Origin: Russula earlei
Taxonomy: Eukaryota > Basidiomycota > Agaricomycetes > Russulales > Russulaceae
Direction: 5' to 3'
Assembly (NCBI GenBank): GCA_025769875.1
Contig: JAGFNK010000304.1
Span: forward strand, 1 to 63,901
DNA: 63,901 nt
This document shows, piece by piece, positions 1-11,800 of the stretch. The position numbers were made by a program, and so were the translations under genes. Positions within the stretch are counted from its first letter, which is position 1. Every line of letters starts with the position of its first letter. The notes below the pieces were generated by a model that ran no database searches, was not told where the DNA came from, and saw nothing but the letters and a program-made list of their open reading frames with translations.

Positions 1-421
1 ATGGCCAAAAGGGGTGAGTAGAGGTGTCCACAATATTGTGTGCACATTGTGGTGTGATTGATTCTAGGCACAATCAACATACAGCAAGCCCTACTTGGTG
101 GCAACCTATCTAACAATAAAGGACAATATTAAAGGCCCTCTAAAGACCCTTCAGGACAACCCTAAGGTCCTTATATGGGATGCTGATGAAGATACTATAG
201 ACCCTAGAACACATTATTAGACTAACTCTAATGACCCTAGAATGAACTATAAGGCAACACTAGAGACCTTAATATGGGTATTGGGGTCAACTCTAAGGCC
301 CCTAATAGAACCTTATAAGGGGTCTTATAAGGAATACCTCCCCTCTGTCAAAATACTCCAAGTCTCAGAAAGACCAGGCCTAATCTAACTAACAGCAAGT
401 AAATCAGGTGCTTTGCACATG

Positions 422-1873
422 TAGGGTTGTGCCCGGCCCAGCTTCAGGCTGTGAGCTGGGCCAAGCCAGGCCGAAATAGGCCTGGGCCAAGCCAGGCCAA
501 AGTGACAGCTTCGTGACGGCTTTGGCCCGGCCCATGATTTGAAAAGCCAAAGCCAGGCCGTCAAGCTGCAGCTTTGACCTTTTTTTTGGGGTAATTATCA
601 AACTTTAATTTATCAACTTTGCATGGACACACCGTCGTTCCAACTCTTCATCTGGCCATTCCGGCACTTGAAGCCCTTTACAGAGCATGGTCCAGTCGTG
701 CCGACCGTCCAAAATACGAGCCATTTGCCCCTGCCATTCGTGCTGCATGTGAGAAGGTTGACGAATACTATGAGAAAAATACTATGAGAAAACTACAGAG
801 TCTCTTGTGTACATCATGTCCATGAGTACGACTTTTGGCCCTCGCCCTGTCATCCATCACTGACATATTGCTAGTTCTCAACCCAAAGGAGAAGATGGGA
901 TATTTCAAGAAGCAATGGTCCGCTGATCTCCACAACGATGTACTGAAATGTGTTGAGGAGGAGGTACACTCAAGTCCCCTTTTACATCTAGGTGCTAATT
1001 GCTCTTAGTTCAAAGAGCGGTGGCTACGATTGAGCGGTCATTCTATGACGAGGCCATCCGCACCATCAAGAAAGGACAAGGGACTTCGCGCTTTGCTTCG
1101 AGAGCTTAGCGATGATGATGAAGACACAGCAGCAGACACAGGGTTGGATGTACCAGATGACCCTCAACAGCCATGGCTCCGTGATTACCATGCATACATG
1201 GATGTTCTCGAGCAAGTTCCAGAAGGCTGGACAGCAATCCAGTGGTGGGGTGTAAGCATTCCAGGATTGAATACTCATACAAGTGACTAAAACAACTTCA
1301 CAGTACAACTCACAGCGCTATCATCATGCTTGGGGCTCCCTCATGTGGGACTATCTGGCGATTATGTCATCATCCATTTCTAGCGAACGCACGTTCTCAC
1401 AGGGTGGGATTACAATATCAAAACAAGGCAGTCGTCTCAAGGGTGACATTGTGGAGGCCCTGCAGTGTATCAAGTGCTCAATCCATCATGATTTACTTTT
1501 CCGAGAACCTGCACCATCATCAATATCAGAAGCTGAGGAAACTAGCGACCAAGAGCTGGACGATGTGGCAGCCAGAGGGGACTCGGGAGACTCAGATGTT
1601 GAAGAGTTCTCGTGGGATGGGCTACTGATTGACGACTATGAGGAGACAATGTATTGGTCTGAGTAGCTTAGTATCTTCCCATACTATCATCGGCGGCCAA
1701 CCTGCACAATCAACATTTTATTTACGTACAAAAGCCGTGGCCCAGGCCAAGCCAAGCCGGAGCCAAGCCGTAATTGACGGCTTTGGCCTGGCCTGGGATT
1801 TTAGTAAGCCAAAGCCGCCTCAGGCCAAGCCAAAGCTGGGGCTTTCAGGCCAAGCCAGGCTGGAAAAACCCTA
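422..1873 (+). mobile_element. hAT-family DNA transposon, internally deleted, with perfect 8-bp TSD
   Basis: The element is bounded by an exact 8-bp duplication TGCACATG (414-421 and 1874-1881), the TSD length typical of hAT. Its ends are TAGGGTTGTGC... and the inverted ...AAACCCTA. Subterminal regions are packed with GGCC/AAGCC motifs in inverted orientation (425-600 and 1735-1865). The empty site is visible in another copy of the same host LTR near 12455-12475, where TTTGCACATGTGCTAGG runs uninterrupted. It carries only the C-terminal part of a transposase gene, so it is probably non-autonomous. Confidence 0.9.
619..1666 (+). pseudogene. hAT transposase, C-terminal part with dimerisation domain
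   Basis: The reading frame resembles the middle of basidiomycete hAT transposases (LHLAIPALEALYRAWSS at 645-700, then LNPKEKMGYFKKQW around 880-920). After a probable intron ending near 1011 it continues FKERW..., and after a second probable intron ending near 1302 it reads the hAT C-terminal dimerisation block WGSLMWDYLAIMSSSISSER...FSQGGITISK (1335-1430). The frame shifts near 780-840, and the N-terminal BED finger and most of the RNase-H-like catalytic region are absent. A separate hAT relic at 8224-9735 retains what looks like the missing N-terminal region. Product inferred from family resemblance, no catalytic activity expected. Confidence 0.75.
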
Positions 1874-2316
1874 TGCACATGTACTAGACAGTGAACATGT
1901 GGACACTAAAGGTCCTTACTCAGCAGCTTACTGAGCATGACTGAGCATGCTCACTAAGTGTTCTCTGATGTCTTACTCATCTCCTATTGTGCTTGATAAC
2001 AAGATTATGACTTGTTCTCTATTTAGAAGTTCCCTTGTAGTATATAAGCACTCAATAAAGTAGTGGACAGTCTGAAGACTGTCCATTTGATTTGTGGCAC
2101 TCTCTTTACCAGGGGTACTCCTTTAGGACCACCCCCTTCTGATCCACTGGCCTCCTCCCTGCATAACTTCTCTGTACTACCAGTAACAGTACCTCTTTGG
2201 TACTTGCTACTGCTTTGGACCCTCCTTCTTGCCCACACCATCTTACACATCTACTGACTTGTCTCCAAGCTTTCTCCTCACTCTTGAACTGGATTGTTCA
2301 ACAGTGAGTTCTGACA

Positions 2317-3107
2317 GCATTGGTGAACTGCTTGCAGTTGCTGCTGTTGTTTCTGCTTCTCTGAGGTGGCATCATGTCCTTTGTCTTTGTCTTTGAGGTG
2401 TTCTTCTCAGCAGTGTGTGTAAATTTGTTTGGCTGGATGTGGTGGCATGGTGGCAAAAGGCAGAATTGTGGGTGTGGCTGAGTCAGAAGATGTGAGAAGT
2501 GAGGACTCAAGAAGTGGAGATGGAAGCAACAAGGAGCTAAGAGGCATGGAGGGAGGAAAGGCATTGAGTGGCAGAGACAAAGGTAGAGTCACAGCAGGTG
2601 ACTCTGGACTGAGGGCAACTGCAGGTGCCAAGAGAACTCCTGGAGGGGCTAAGGCTGAGACTGTGGGGATGGGAGACATATATATGGCAGTGGCTGGCAA
2701 TTCTGGTGATATGGTGGACTGAGCTGAGGCATCAATGGATGAGGAAAAGAGGACCAGTGGCTGTCAATGGTGGTGATGGTGATGCTGCAGAGGCTGGTGA
2801 TATGGGTGCTAAGGTGGCCAGCAATGCTGAACTGATGAGCACAGGTAATGTAGAGATGGTGGTGGCTGGCAATTCTGGTGATATGGTAGACTGGGCTGAG
2901 GCAAAGATGGCACTGGCTGGCAATGGTGGCAATGGTGATGCTGCAGAGGCTGGCAATACAGATGCTAAGGTGGCTGGCAATGCTGAACTGACAAGTGTGG
3001 GCAAGGCTAAGATGGAGGCTGACACTGAGACTGTGGGGATGGGAGACTGGAATGATGGTGGGAGGTGGTGCAGGGACACCTCAGTGGCTGTACAACACCC
3101 ATATACC
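2317..3107. repeat. CpG-free region with degenerate ~175-180-bp tandem repeat
   Basis: The phrase GGCTGGCAATTCTGGTGATA recurs at about 2692 and 2866, and the associated GGTGATGCTGCAGAGGCTGG phrase recurs at about 2777 and 2935. This gives two to three degraded copies of roughly 175 bp. The minus strand is open and encodes Ala/Ser/Pro-rich repeats over 2732-3079, but there is no recognisable domain. I treat the open frame as a by-product of the repeat. There is no CG dinucleotide in this stretch. The right edge is the TSD of the Copia element. Confidence 0.55.
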
Positions 3108-3355
3108 TGTTGAAGCTAAAGGAAGCTTTGCTCAGTCTTGTGTGTGAAAGACTGTATTTAGTTAGTGATCTAACCTAAAGGAAGCTTTGCTATGTACAGT
3201 ATTAGTTCTAGAAAAGAAGTAAGAGAGTGTGGTACTGACCTCAGTCTTGTGTGTGAAAGACTGAGGGAAAAAACGAACGACAACTAATTCGAATATTTAC
3301 ACGTACGGTCCGGCTTTGTCCGTACACACGCCACCGGGTGGCTGCACGTCCAACA
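3108..3355 (-). repeat. Copia element 1, 3' LTR (248 bp)
   Basis: Identical to 7655-7902. It contains two internal direct repeats, CTAAAGGAAGCTTTGCT and CAGTCTTGTGTGTGAAAGACTG, and ends in a GTACGG...CCGTAC hairpin. It abuts the stop codon region of the polyprotein. Confidence 0.95.
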
Positions 3356-3362
3356 CGCCCCC

Positions 3363-6300
3363 TCAGCCCTGGTGGTGTGTGTTCACTCCCATTTCCTTCG
3401 TGAAACGCTCGTGTTTCTCCCTGCTGAGTCCCTTCGTCAAGACATCAGCAACTTGATCCTCGGTTGGGGTGTATGCAAGATCGATCTCTCGCGCGTCGAC
3501 CTTTTGGCGCAGGAAGTGGTGTCGCACCTCAATGTGCTTGGTGCGATCATGAAACTCTGGGTTCTTGGCAATGGCCATGGCGGATTGGTTATCAACGTGG
3601 AGAGTGGTGGGGAGATGGAGGTTTTGTCCCAGTTCGGTGAGTAGCCGTCTCAGCCATATGGCTTCCTTCGCCGCATGCGCGGCCGCAATATACTCCGCCT
3701 CCGTGCTCGAGAGAGCCACTGACGTTTGTTTCTTAGAACTCCAGCTTATGGCCCCTTCTGCCAACATGAAGACAAATCCCGAGGTCGACTTCCTATCGTT
3801 CACATCGCTGGCCCAGTCCGCGTCGACATATCCAGTCAAGGTCGACTGAGTGTTGTGTCCGCGTTGGAAAACGAGGCGGTGATCGCTCGTTCCCCGGATA
3901 TACCGGATCGCGCGTTCAAGTGCGCGATGGTGCTCATTTCCTGGGCAAGAGGCGTGCCGTCCAAGTGCGGCGACGGTGTACGCGAGGTCAGGTCGTGTTC
4001 CCAGCATGAGGTACATTATTGCACCGACCACGCGTTGATAGGACTTGACGTCCACCTCGGGTGAGTGCACCTTTAATAGATGTTCGTTTGCGAGTGTTGG
4101 GGTGCTGATGGGTTTGACGTTTGCTTTCCCAAAGCGCTCCAGCATTTCCTCAACATATTTCTCTTGGGAGAGTGCGATCCAGCCTTCCTGGCGATCGCGC
4201 GTGACATGGATGCCTAGGATCCAGGTAATGTTACCTAGGTCCGTCATCTCATAGTGTTTTTTTAGTTCCTCTTTGTCTGACTCGATTGCAGTTAGGACTT
4301 TCAGATGCCATAGTAATGTCGTCGACATAGAGAGCTATAAATGATAAGTTCCCCGGGGTTTCTCGGATGAAGACCGCGTGATCCGCGTCCGTGTGGGTGT
4401 ACCCCATGTGGGCGAGCGTCGCTCTGATATTCTCATACCAGACGCGTCCTCCTTGCTTGGTGCCATATACGGCCTTTAGCAAACGGAGTGCCATGCCGTT
4501 GGGTACATGGAATCCAGGGGGTGGTTCCATGTATATTTCGTCTTTCAGTTCACCATTTAGATAGGCTGATTTAACATCCATCTGGTGAACCTCCAGATCG
4601 TTTTCTGCGGCAATGGCAAGGATCGCGCGCAAGGACGCCATTTTGGCTACAGGCGCAAACGTCTCGTCGAAGTCAATGCCTTCGATTTGAGTGAAGCCCT
4701 GTGCGACGAGGCGAGCTTTATATTTTAGTATGTTTCCGTCTGGGCCTCGTTTAATTTTGAAAACCCATTTACTGCCCACTACTTTTCGATTTTTTGGGCG
4801 CGGGACGATTTCGAAGACACCCATATTTTCGAAGGTGCGTCTTTCATCTTCGCACGCGAGTTCCCATTCCGCCGCGTCGGCGCGGGACATGGCTTCAGCG
4901 TATGATTTCGGGTCTGTGGCCATGTCGGTATGGGCCAAGTTTCCTTGTTCATTTCGTCGCTTTCGCTGTCCATAAGTTGTGGTACTGAATTTAGGGTCAT
5001 CGTCGCGTGTGGGCGCGCGCGTGATACGGGTGGATCGCCTGATGGCGGGTTGTGGGGGCTCGTGCTCCTCAGCGCCCTGCGGTTCGGTGTCGGAGACCAG
5101 TTCCGCGTCTCGCGCCCCCTCCGGATCACTATCGTCTCCCTCAATATCGTCAACGCTTTCGTCTGCGTCGTCGTGTTCGAGAGTGACACGCTCGATGCGT
5201 GGTGTGGGGCCCCCTTCATCGAATACGACATCGCGGGACTCCAGGATGCGATGGGTAGGGCGGTGGACTAATTTATAGGCCTTCCTTTGGTGTGCATATC
5301 CGAGGAATGTACACACCAGTGACCTAGCCTCAAGTTTGGTGCGTTTGTCCTTAGGGATGTGGACGAAGGCTTGTGCGCCGAAAACGCGGAGTCGGGAGAC
5401 ATTCGGTTTGTTCCCGCTCCATGCCTCTTCCGGGGTCATGTTGTCGAGTGCGCGAGTTGGCGTGACATTGTGAATGAGGGCCGCATATTCGAGCGCGTCG
5501 ATCCAGAACGACTCTGGAAGGTCGGCATCGATAAGCATTGCCCGGACCTTATCAAGTAGGGTCCGGTTCATGCGTTCTGCAACGCCGTTGTGTTCCGGTG
5601 TGTCTGGGGTGGTGAGTTCTAGCTGAATGCCTTTCTGGGTTAGGTATGATTGAGATTCCCCTCCAGTATATTCGCCCCCTCCGTCCGAGCGGAGGATCTT
5701 TAGGCGTCGCCCGGTTTCGACTTCTGCACGCGCGGTGAATGCCTGGAGGTGTGCTAGAGCATCGGACTTGTACTTCAGTCCTCCGACGAACACTTTCCTA
5801 GACATATCATCTGTCCAAGTGATGAAGTATTCAAAACCCTGGCGAGTTTGAGTGGGCATCTTTCCGCAGATGTCCGAGAAGACGCGGCCAAGCACAACGT
5901 CGGCGCGTGTGTTGGTCGTCTTCAAGATTACATCCCGGGTTTGCTTCCCTTTGAGGCAAGGGATACATTTCCCAGTGGTGAGTCCTTTGCCCACAATCTC
6001 CATTCCTTTCACCATGCCCTTTTTTAGCATTCGGTTTATCGTGTTAGGGTCTAAGTGACCGAGACGACGGTGCCAAAGGTCCAGTGAGGCTTTGGAGGAG
6101 GTAGTGCGAGCGGTGAGGGCGAACTCGTGTGGTTGTTCGCCTTCCGCGGGGAAACGGTCCAGCATGGCTATGCGCACGGACTCGGATTTGGGGGATTTAA
6201 TGGACATGACATACAATGTGCCATGTAAGGACCCCTCGCAGACTAGTTGGTTTTGGTCATAAATACCACATGTTTGCCCTTCGAAACGGACTTGCGCTCC

Positions 6301-7581
6301 ACGCCGTGCTAGGTGTGAAACTGAGAGCAGGTTTCCGTTTAAGTCCGGTACGTGCAGGACGTCTCGGAACAATGCCGTGGTCCACGCGCCGTTGGCACGC
6401 ATTTGGACTTTGACCTGGCCGACTCCAATTGCGGGGATGGAGCTGTTGTCCCCAAGAATGACTTGTATGGGGCGTGAAAGCACAGTGTATTGACTGAACC
6501 ATTCACGGTGTGAGGTCATGATGCGCGATGCCCCAGAGTCTATGATCCAGTCATTTGAGAAATTAGCTTCCCGGAGGTCCTGGGTCTTAAGCGCGAGGAC
6601 GGTGGTTGATTCATAGTCACCCCCTGATGCATGGTATAAACGGATAGCGTTGTCATGAACGGGAGCGTTGGCAATCGCAGCGCTAGTGATTTGTGTTGGT
6701 TGGGACCTCGGTGTCCCAGGCGCACTATCGTTAACGGTCGCGATTTTTGCCTTTTCATTTGGCTTCCCATGGAGTTTCCAACATTCCGTTATTTCATGTC
6801 CTTTTAGTTTGCAATGTGTGCACTTTTTCTTGTCCTTGTCTTTTTTCTTTTCCTTTCCCTTTCCTTTATTCGACGCTTTGGCAAAGTACAGTGCGGTAGT
6901 ATCGCCCGACTCGCGGATCGTGTCCCGCTCGTCGATAAGGATTTGACTCGATATGTATGTAGTGTTTAACTTGTCGAGAGGGGTAGAACAAAGGATCTTC
7001 TTAGAGGTGTGCATTGTCTTCGGGAGTGCTAAGATCATCATGAAGGCCAGGACTTTCGGATTTATTGGGAATCCGATTGTCGCAAGCGTTTGCGCGGTTA
7101 GTACTTTGTGCGCGAGTTGGGGAGCCATTGGTTCTGTGTCCGTTAATGGTTTTAGGAACAGGTCACCCAATAATTGGGCGGCCTGATGCTCGCCCGTTCC
7201 TTGGAAGCGTTCAGCGAGAATGTCCCAGCATTCTTTAGAGTTCACCGTTCCAAGTATTATGGTGAGGGCGTGCCCTCGGACTGTCATGAAGATTTGGGCG
7301 CGGGCGTCGCGATCCCTGGATGTCCAATCCGCGGCGCCGACGGGGTCTACATTTTCGTCTGGTTTGTTTTCAGTTCCTTTTACTATATCCAACAGTCCCG
7401 TAGCTAGGAAGATAGCTTCCATAACTCCTTTCCATTGAGCATACTCGACTTCGCCATCTTCAAGGGTAGGCGCGTCGGGTCGTTGAATTCTGCCCCTTCC
7501 GTTTCTTCCCGCGGCTCCCGCTGTGGGGGCACTTGTGCCTTTTATGGTTGAAGGCTGTGCGACTGACGGTGAGGTACTCAT
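3363..7581 (-). pseudogene. Copia Gag-Pol polyprotein, one frameshift in reverse transcriptase
   Basis: The start is ATG at 7581. Features in order are: Gag; a basic Lys-rich tract and CCHC knuckle (CTHCKLKGHEITEC, near residue 255); protease DSGAS; the integrase HHCC zinc site (HRRLGH...CIPC); the integrase core with FSDI, RSDGGGEY and HNGVAER; reverse transcriptase with ALYVDDI; and, after the break, RNase H (YVDADWASD, STEAEYIAA, HVDNQSA). The first frame ends at 4249 and the second covers 4328-3363. Reading shifts about ten codons after YVDD near 4285, where one extra C would account for the break. Otherwise the roughly 1,400-residue polyprotein is intact. The element is probably inactive in cis unless the shift is an assembly error. 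Confidence 0.92.
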
Positions 7582-7640
7582 TCTGCTTTGTTATGGGAAA
7601 AGATAGCTTTATTTGGGATGTTGATGTAATTAGTAGCTGT

Positions 7641-7654
7641 CAGGTCTCATAATC
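7641..7654 (-). promoter_or_regulatory. Copia primer-binding site matching the anticodon arm of elongator tRNA-Met
   Basis: The plus strand reads CAGGTCTCATAATC immediately beside the LTR terminus. This matches the anticodon stem-loop of eukaryotic elongator tRNA-Met (CTCATAA loop with CAT anticodon). The minus-strand element RNA is therefore complementary to it. The position is the same as the half-tRNA primer site of Drosophila copia, but the tRNA species differs. See findings. Confidence 0.65.
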
Positions 7655-7902
7655 TGTTGAAGCTAAAGGAAGCTTTGCTCAGTCTTGTGTGTGAAAGACT
7701 GTATTTAGTTAGTGATCTAACCTAAAGGAAGCTTTGCTATGTACAGTATTAGTTCTAGAAAAGAAGTAAGAGAGTGTGGTACTGACCTCAGTCTTGTGTG
7801 TGAAAGACTGAGGGAAAAAACGAACGACAACTAATTCGAATATTTACACGTACGGTCCGGCTTTGTCCGTACACACGCCACCGGGTGGCTGCACGTCCAA
7901 CA
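7655..7902 (-). repeat. Copia element 1, 5' LTR (248 bp)
   Basis: Identical to 3108-3355 and followed by the TSD ATACC at 7903-7907. In element orientation it is upstream of the gag start at 7581. Confidence 0.95.
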
Positions 7903-7907
7903 ATACC

Positions 7908-8215
7908 CATGAGTAAGGGTATGGTATTGCACAGGTATGACAAACTAAAACCTGCACCCATATCTGAGCAGACCTGTGACCACATTGTCACAGTGTTACT
8001 CATACCTGTGTCACACCCTATCACTATTGCTGGGGTCAGGGGGCTTGTCTGGTGGGATGGGGGGGTTGGGGTTGGAGTTAGGGTTGGGAGGTAGTGGCAG
8101 TTGCAGATTAAGCTCCATGATAACCTTGACAAGCCTGCTTCTGCTGGACATGATAGTTCACCACATCCTTGAGCATGCATGTCCATTTTGATGTGGCAGG
8201 CATGGTGAACAGTGA
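7908..8215. other. Intergenic repeat-derived sequence, no gene recognised
   Basis: The stretch contains ACCCATG/GGGTAT motifs and a G-rich run (8056-8090). A similar sequence follows an LTR-like end at 15782-15850. No coding frame with recognisable content was found. Confidence 0.4.
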
Positions 8216-8223
8216 GCACCATG

Positions 8224-9735
8224 TAGGGCTGTGCACTGTAACCATCCATCACAGGATGGACAGATCTGTAGTACAGGTACCATACCCATGCTGTTCGAGC
8301 TCATCCCACCCACCCGTCCATCTTGATGATAGAGTGGGACCACACCCATCCAATCCATCAAAAAATGGCCATCAACAGCATTAGATGGCATTTTTTATGG
8401 GAATATCCAAATAAACTTTTTTTTTTCATTGAGCCACTGAAACTCAAACTTGTTGTTGCCAGGGCCCCCACCAAGACTGTTGAGGGATACCCATTGTTCG
8501 TGGCCATGCTGCCATCCCCTCTTTTCAATCCCGGTCCTCAACAAACAGGACTTGCCATGACAGATCAGCCTGCCCGAGGACCAGATGATCGACTGCTTGA
8601 TGCATCCAAAATCATCTGTTCAATGATGCAGATGATTCCCAACCTATTTGACCAGGTTCTCGCATGCAACAAGGTAGTAAGTAGTTTGTTCAACATAATT
8701 TGAGTGCTTCCACAAAGTACTTACTCATCTTTCCAGGTCAACATTCTTGTCCGGTCTGATCCAATGCAGGTACACAATTAGCTGCAGCTATTGCTGTGGA
8801 GAAGCTTGACAAATTTGAGAATCCTGTTTGATTGTCCCACTGGCACCCTGTGCAGTCTTGCAAACACAAGGCCCCTGCAAAGCACGAGCGAGCCATCATG
8901 GATGACACCAATACTGATGCAGATGATACTGACTTCACTGCTTCTTCTGCTGAGTATGGATCAGAGGATCCTAGCGATGCCACAGAAATAAGTAATGAAG
9001 AGGTACAAAATATCTTAACATGATTCCATGGTCAGGCGAATTAACACTTTGCAGATAGCTGATACTGTATGTTACCCTCAAAAATCATACCAGAAGTCAG
9101 CAATAAAAAGGGCCGCATGCATGTCCTGAAACCAAAGATCAAGACAAAATCAATGCCTGCACCCCCAAGGAAGAAGGTGGGGACTTGCTCTGTTGAGGTT
9201 GAGGAGATTGATGACACAGATAGCCCCTGCTGGACTGTGGCAGGCTCATTTGAAACCCCTAACTCCAAAAAGGTATGTTTTGCTTTGCATTTCTCACATT
9301 TTTGTCACATTGCAGGTTTTTATAGAAGGCTGGAAATGTAAAAAGGAGTCCAGTATATTTATTCTACGAAGTCGTCAGCAAAGGGTCACATGGTAGTCTA
9401 GGAGAAGATGGTGATGTACATTATTGTTTCCTTCATGGCATTCATAAGATTTGTACCATCAAGAAGACAATGAGAAGTAATCTAAATGGTGCGTTTCTCA
9501 TCTTTTTTTCAATACTGCACTGAGCCATTGAGCTGTCAATTAGATATATAATTCATGATTTTTGTTTTGCCTAATTGTAATACCATCTACTGTACGATGG
9601 TCATCTCCGTCCCCATCCCATACCATCAGCAATCCAGTGAGTACACATGACGGACAGGGTACAGGTCAGCCATACCCATCAGACAGCCGTCATATTGATG
9701 GCCATTACCTGTCAGACAGATGGTGTGCAGCCCTA
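8224..9735 (+). mobile_element. Second hAT-like element with perfect 8-bp TSD and N-terminal transposase remnants
   Basis: Its ends are TAGGGCTGTGCAC at 8224 and the inverted ...GTGCAGCCCTA ending at 9735. They are flanked by the exact 8-bp duplication GCACCATG (8216-8223, 9736-9743). The TIRs closely resemble those of the hAT at 422-1873. Subterminal arms carry inverted GATGG/CCATC motifs. Internal frames (about 8890-9480) include EVEEIDDTDSPCW and SPVYLFYEVV, resembling the region before and at the start of the BED-type zinc finger of fungal hAT transposases. No dimerisation domain is present. Element boundaries are certain, coding identity is moderate. Confidence 0.85.
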
Positions 9736-10778
9736 GCACCATGATGACTTTTGCTCTTTCTGAGATCAACTGTGCAATTCAAACTCAGTAGGTGTTGCTG
9801 AATTGATTACCAGACCCATGCAGTGAATGCTCAGAATAAGTCATTATTTGCCACTTATTGTTGAATTTTCAGGAGGGGAGGTGTTATGGCATCACAGCCA
9901 TTGGAGTGTTAGCTCTGGTTCAGTGAGGGCCAAGTCCCTGGACTTGGTTCAGTGGGTTCAATAGGGCTGATCTGAGAAGACTAGTTCAGTGGTTTAGCAT
10001 CTCAAGACCAAGTCAAACTATTGACTGATCCACTGACAGAGTTGATCTCCTGGTTGTTTCACAGAAGAGGAGGATGAGGATAGAGAGAGAGAGGAGCAAG
10101 AGGAACACAAGGGTTCCTCCTAGTGTGTTGATGTCAAGCAATGTGTAAGCCAGCACAAGCAAGTTGTGTTTTGAGAGAGGATACAAGGCAAGGGATGTGA
10201 CAGGATATGAGACAAAGCTAAGCTTGGGGCATTCCCCTGCTTCTACGGGCACTTAAATACTGTATAGAGTGAGGTTGTACACTACCATAAGCAGAACAAT
10301 AAGCAAAAGCTAGAACCAGTAGCAAAAAGGGATCAAGAAACAATAGATAAACAAAAAGGTGAAACAACTATATGTGTCATGAACCATTTGCTGGAGGGGT
10401 CCTTGAAGGACGCTTCCTTATTAGAGGAAACCTGGGCTCCATGGTGCCACCCTGTTCACATGGCCAAAAGGGGTGCTAAAGGTGTCCACAATATTGTGTG
10501 CACATTGTGGCACAATTGATTCTAGGCACAATCAACATATGGCAAGCCCTACTTAGTGGCAACCTATCTAGCAGTAAAGGACAATACTAAAGACCTTCTA
10601 AGGACCCTTTAAGACAACCTTAAAGTCCTTATATTGGATGCTGATGAAGATACCATAGACCCTAGAACATGTTATTAGACTAACTCTAATAACTGTAGAA
10701 CAAACTATAAGACAACATTAAGGACCTTAGTACCAATTTTAGGGTCGACTCTCAGGACCCTAATAAAACCTTATAAGG

Positions 10779-11739
10779 TGTCATGAACCATTCCCTGGAG
10801 AGGGCCCTTGAAGGACCCTTCCTTATAGGAGGAAACCCAGCTTCTATGGTGTCACCCTGTTCACACGAGCAAAAGGGGTGAGTAGAGGTGTCCACAATAT
10901 CGCACGCGCATTGTTGCACGAGCGATTCTCGGCACAATCGACATACAGCAAGCCCCACTTAAAGGCAACCCTTCTAGCAACAAAAGACAGTATTAGGGCC
11001 TTCCTAAGGACCCTTTGGAACGACCCTAGGAACTCTACAATAGGTACTAACCTAGTATCAAAGGCCCTACAACGCGTTATTAGACCAACTCTAATAACTA
11101 TAGAACGAACTATAAGGCAACACTAAGGACCTTAATAGAAGTATTAGGGTCGACTCTAAGGACCCTAATAGAACTATATAAGGGCCTTATAAGATAACAC
11201 TATCCCCTAACCAAACTACAAGTCCTCAAATGACCGGCCCTAAACTAACTAACAGGAAATGAATCAGGTGCTTGCACGTGCACTAAAGTAGTGAACATGT
11301 GGACAATGGAAGCTCTTACTCATCAAGAGAAGCTTCTTACTCAGCAGCTTACTGAGCATGACTGAGCATGCTCAGTAAGCGTCCTCCGACTTCTTACTCA
11401 TCACTCTATTGTGCTTGATAACAAGGTTATGACTTGTTCCCTATTTAGCAGTTCTCTTGTAGTATATAAGCGCTCAATAAAGTAGCGGACAGTCCTCAGA
11501 CTGTCCATTTGTTTACGGCACTCTCCATCCCTGGGATACTCCTTTAAGGACCGTCCCCTTGTGACTACCCTGGCCTCTTCCCTGCGTGATTGTTCTACTC
11601 TCACAGTAACAGTACCTCTCTGGTATTTGTTACTACTCTGGACTTTACTCCTAGCCCACGCGGTCTTGGACGTCTATCGACTCGTCTTCGAGCTTATCCC
11701 TCGCTCTTGAACTGGATAGTTCAACAGTGAGTCTTGACA
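10779..11739 (+). repeat. Young solo LTR (family S), 961 bp, TSD TAAGG
   Basis: It begins TGTCATGAACC, ends GAGTCTTGACA, and is flanked by TAAGG (10774-10778, 11740-11744). It has a GTAGTATATAAG TATA-like box near 11459 followed by CAATAAAG, indicating plus orientation. A palindrome of the type GCTTACTGAGCATG...CATGCTCAGTAAGC sits near 11350-11380. The copy is CpG-rich. Its length equals the copy at 38481-39441 exactly. Confidence 0.95.
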
Positions 11740-11800
11740 TAAGGGGCCTTATAGGAAACACCTCTTCACTGTCAAATATCCCAAGTCCTCAAAAGACTGG

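Larger units (their letters stand above)
1..2316 (+). repeat. Old solo LTR (LTR family S), 5' end outside window, split by a hAT element
   Basis: This copy aligns along its length with the complete solo LTRs at 10779-11739, 38481-39441 (reverse) and 62058-63009 (reverse). Shared landmarks in order are the CAATATTGTG tract, the GCATGACTGAGCATGCTC palindrome, a TATATAAG box, an AATAAAG signal, and the terminal GTTCAACAGTGAG...TGACA end at 2316. The LTR start lies before position 1. Positions 422-1873 are a later hAT insertion. Outside the hAT the copy contains no CpG, so it is old and decayed. No coding region of the parent element is present in the window. Confidence 0.85.
3108..7902 (-). mobile_element. 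Complete Copia (Ty1) retrotransposon, very recent insertion
   Basis: Two 248-bp LTRs (3108-3355, 7655-7902) are identical by eye, begin TGTTG and end CAACA, and are flanked by the 5-bp duplication ATACC (3103-3107 and 7903-7907). The single coding region runs on the minus strand with the Copia order gag-protease-integrase-RT-RNase H. The primer-binding site lies directly inside the right LTR (7641-7654), which is the 5' LTR in element orientation. Identical LTRs and rich CpG content contrast with the CpG-free sequence around it, so insertion was recent. Confidence 0.95.

Noticed and set aside
2732..3079. Ala/Ser/Pro-rich minus-strand frame as a secreted or cell-wall protein
   Set aside because: It lies in a CpG-free tandem repeat, with no signal peptide or conserved ends. 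Openness is explained by the repeat.
9871..9881. Purine tract AGGAGGGGAGG before the LTR at 9882, as a polypurine tract for a plus-oriented element
   Set aside because: The same LTR family at 31565-32102 has its coding region on the other side, in the opposite orientation, so the tract is probably coincidental.
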